Shown: piece after piece, positions 62,827 to 64,000 of the stretch
Layout of the letters: each line of letters opens with the position of its first letter
Position numbering within the stretch: the stretch's first letter is position 1
Assembly: GCF_014647235.1 (NCBI RefSeq)
Contig: NZ_BMOU01000003.1
Location: forward strand, 248,001-312,000
DNA: 64,000 nucleotides
DNA from: Haloarcula pellucida
GTDB taxonomy: Archaea > Halobacteriota > Halobacteria > Halobacteriales > Haloarculaceae
Direction: 5' to 3'
The notes under the pieces: generated by a model
Databases searched by the model: none
What the model saw: only the letters and a program-made list of their open reading frames with translations
Told to the model about the DNA's origin: nothing
Program-made: the position numbers and the translations under genes

Positions 62827-64000
62827 TCAGTGATGCTCATGGTTCTGGGACCCTCCCGATCCTGAGACTCGCGGGTGTTGCTGTGCAAATTCGGAGGGAC
62901 GGTTCTCGAACGATCGCTTGCATCGCTGCGAACAGAAGTAGTACGTCTCGCCGTCGTGGGTGAGGCTCGGCCCGCTGTCGTCGGTTCGCATCCCACAGAC
63001 GGGGTCGCGGTACTGCCCGGGCGCACCGAGACCACGACGGTAGACATAGAGGAGGAAGCCAGAGAGGGCGAACGCGACGATGTTGAGATAGAACGTGTAG
63101 TTGAGCTCGAAGTACGTCTGTTCGGCGGCCGTCTCCCCGCCGGCCAGATCCGGGACGATGCCGAGGACGTTGAACAGTTCCTCCATGAGGAAGCCCGTGA
63201 ACGCCATCGTGACGAAGAAGACGCCGAGAATGTACAGCATCACCTTCCAGCCGTAGTACTTCCGATAGACGTTCAGGACGGGAATCGTGATGAGGTCGGC
63301 GTAGACGAAGGCGATGACGCCCGCGAAGCTGATACCACCACCCCACAGCGCGACGGCGAACGGGACGTTCCCCATGCTCCCGACGAAGCTGAGAACGGCG
63401 ATGGCGACGCCCATGATGGCGTTCTCGGCACTGACGAGGAGTCCATCACCCTGGAGGAAGAGCGTGTTCCACACCCACTGCGGGACGAACACGATAACGA
63501 ATCCCGAGATGAGAAAGCCCGCAACGACGTCCGTCCAGATCATCGACCACTCCTTGCGGTACTGGTTCCCGATCTTGTACCAGCCACCCCACGAGAGGAG
63601 TTCGTCGCGCCACCCGCCGCTACTTGCGGCCTCCTGCTGGTACGTCTCCATGCACCCTTCCGAACAGAACTTCAGCGTCTCGCCGCCGTCGGTCGTGATC
63701 GAGTACTCGTCTTTGCCTTCCATCCCGCAGGTCGGGTCCTCAGTGATCCCCTGTTCGTGGTCGCGTTGATTCAGTTCCTGTCGTACTTGCTCGAAGAGGT
63801 TCTCGGGGAGCGTCAGATGGACGAGGATCGCCATCACGGCGATGAGGACGACGCCGCCAAGGAGTTCTGCAACCAGAAACTCCCAGCCGAGGAGGATGAG
63901 GATCATCAGCCCGAGTTCGACGATGAGGTTCGTCGAGGCGAACATGAACGCGAAGAAGTTCACCGTGTGCGCTCCCTTCTTGAACAGTCCCTTCCCGATG
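62827..64000 (-). CDS. Permease with two YHS/TRASH-like Cys motifs (5' end outside window)
   Basis: The frame stays open to the window edge (GKGLFKKGAHTVNFFAFMFASTNLIVEL), and the family normally has a further N-terminal half, so the gene is cut by the window. It belongs to the DUF318/ArsP-like two-half permease group. Two metal-binding-type motifs flank the second half: DPTCGM...FCSEGC (about 90 residues after the visible start) and DPVCGM...YFCSQRC near the C-terminus, which ends in a His-rich tail (NHEHH). Transport of a metal, metalloid or organic compound is inferred. The exported or imported species is not known. Confidence 0.8.
   Translation of the reverse strand, partial: IGKGLFKKGAHTVNFFAFMFASTNLIVELGLMILILLGWEFLVAELLGGVVLIAVMAILVHLTLPENLFEQVRQELNQRDHEQGITEDPTCGMEGKDEYSITTDGGETLKFCSEGCMETYQQEAASSGGWRDELLSWGGWYKIGNQYRKEWSMIWTDVVAGFLISGFVIVFVPQWVWNTLFLQGDGLLVSAENAIMGVAIAVLSFVGSMGNVPFAVALWGGGISFAGVIAFVYADLITIPVLNVYRKYYGWKVMLYILGVFFVTMAFTGFLMEELFNVLGIVPDLAGGETAAEQTYFELNYTFYLNIVAFALSGFLLYVYRRGLGAPGQYRDPVCGMRTDDSGPSLTHDGETYYFCSQRCKRSFENRPSEFAQQHPRVSGSGGSQNHEHH

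Noticed and set aside
1-64000. CRISPR arrays, tRNA or rRNA genes
   Set aside because: I saw no regularly spaced repeats and no cloverleaf or rRNA-like sequence on either strand by reading. A dedicated scan could still find a tRNA I missed.

Overview
The window looks like chromosomal or megaplasmid DNA of a haloarchaeon (class Halobacteria). The proteins are strongly acidic and the coding DNA is GC-rich. Lipoproteins carry twin-arginine signals with a lipobox, regulators are of the TrmB and winged-helix types, promoters show archaeal TATA boxes with short or absent leaders, and there is a TATA-binding-protein gene. I could not assign a species.

Layout. 1-8.4 kb: a cut-off PAS/histidine-kinase-type sensor, a CopB-type copper ATPase, a VOC dioxygenase, thioredoxin reductase plus thioredoxin, a small HTH regulator, and a TauE/SafE exporter with a small membrane partner. 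The thioredoxin, regulator and exporter promoters share a 10-nt site at constant spacing from the TATA box. 8.8-12.5 kb: a carbamoyltransferase with a duplicated-domain lipoprotein, then a winged-helix regulator with a small membrane protein. 12.5-17.5 kb: a sugar locus (TrmB regulator, GH15 glucosidase, binding protein without permeases) with MITE-like palindromic elements at both ends. 17.5-24.5 kb: accessory DNA with pseudogenes and IS remnants. It holds a protein with a ribosomal-protein-S5-like C-terminus, and a TrmB regulator beside a geranylgeranyl-reductase-like gene and an SMR exporter that share a 32-bp promoter element.

24.5-57.7 kb is a defence island. A divergent AddA/AddB-like nuclease-helicase pair faces a BREX operon that resembles the archaeal type 5 layout: brxA, brxC1, brxB, brxC2, then an inserted 40-aa ORF plus a HEPN-motif protein, a frameshifted TBP-like gene, pglX1, pglZ, pglX2, a small PD-(D/E)XK nuclease and a SNF2-type helicase. 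The two PglX proteins are nearly identical at both ends and unrelated-looking in the middle, so they are probably two methyltransferases with different target specificity. A 13-bp perfect inverted repeat flanks the divergent TBP/pglX1 start region. A decayed second addB-like fragment lies at the far end of the operon.

57.7-59.6 kb is another decayed stretch (broken secreted-protein genes, IS5 and IS1595 remnants). 59.6-64 kb holds a second metal-related group: a SHOCT protein, a Met/His-rich secreted protein, a multicopper oxidase, a membrane-anchored HTH protein and a permease with two YHS/TRASH-like cysteine motifs, which runs off the window.
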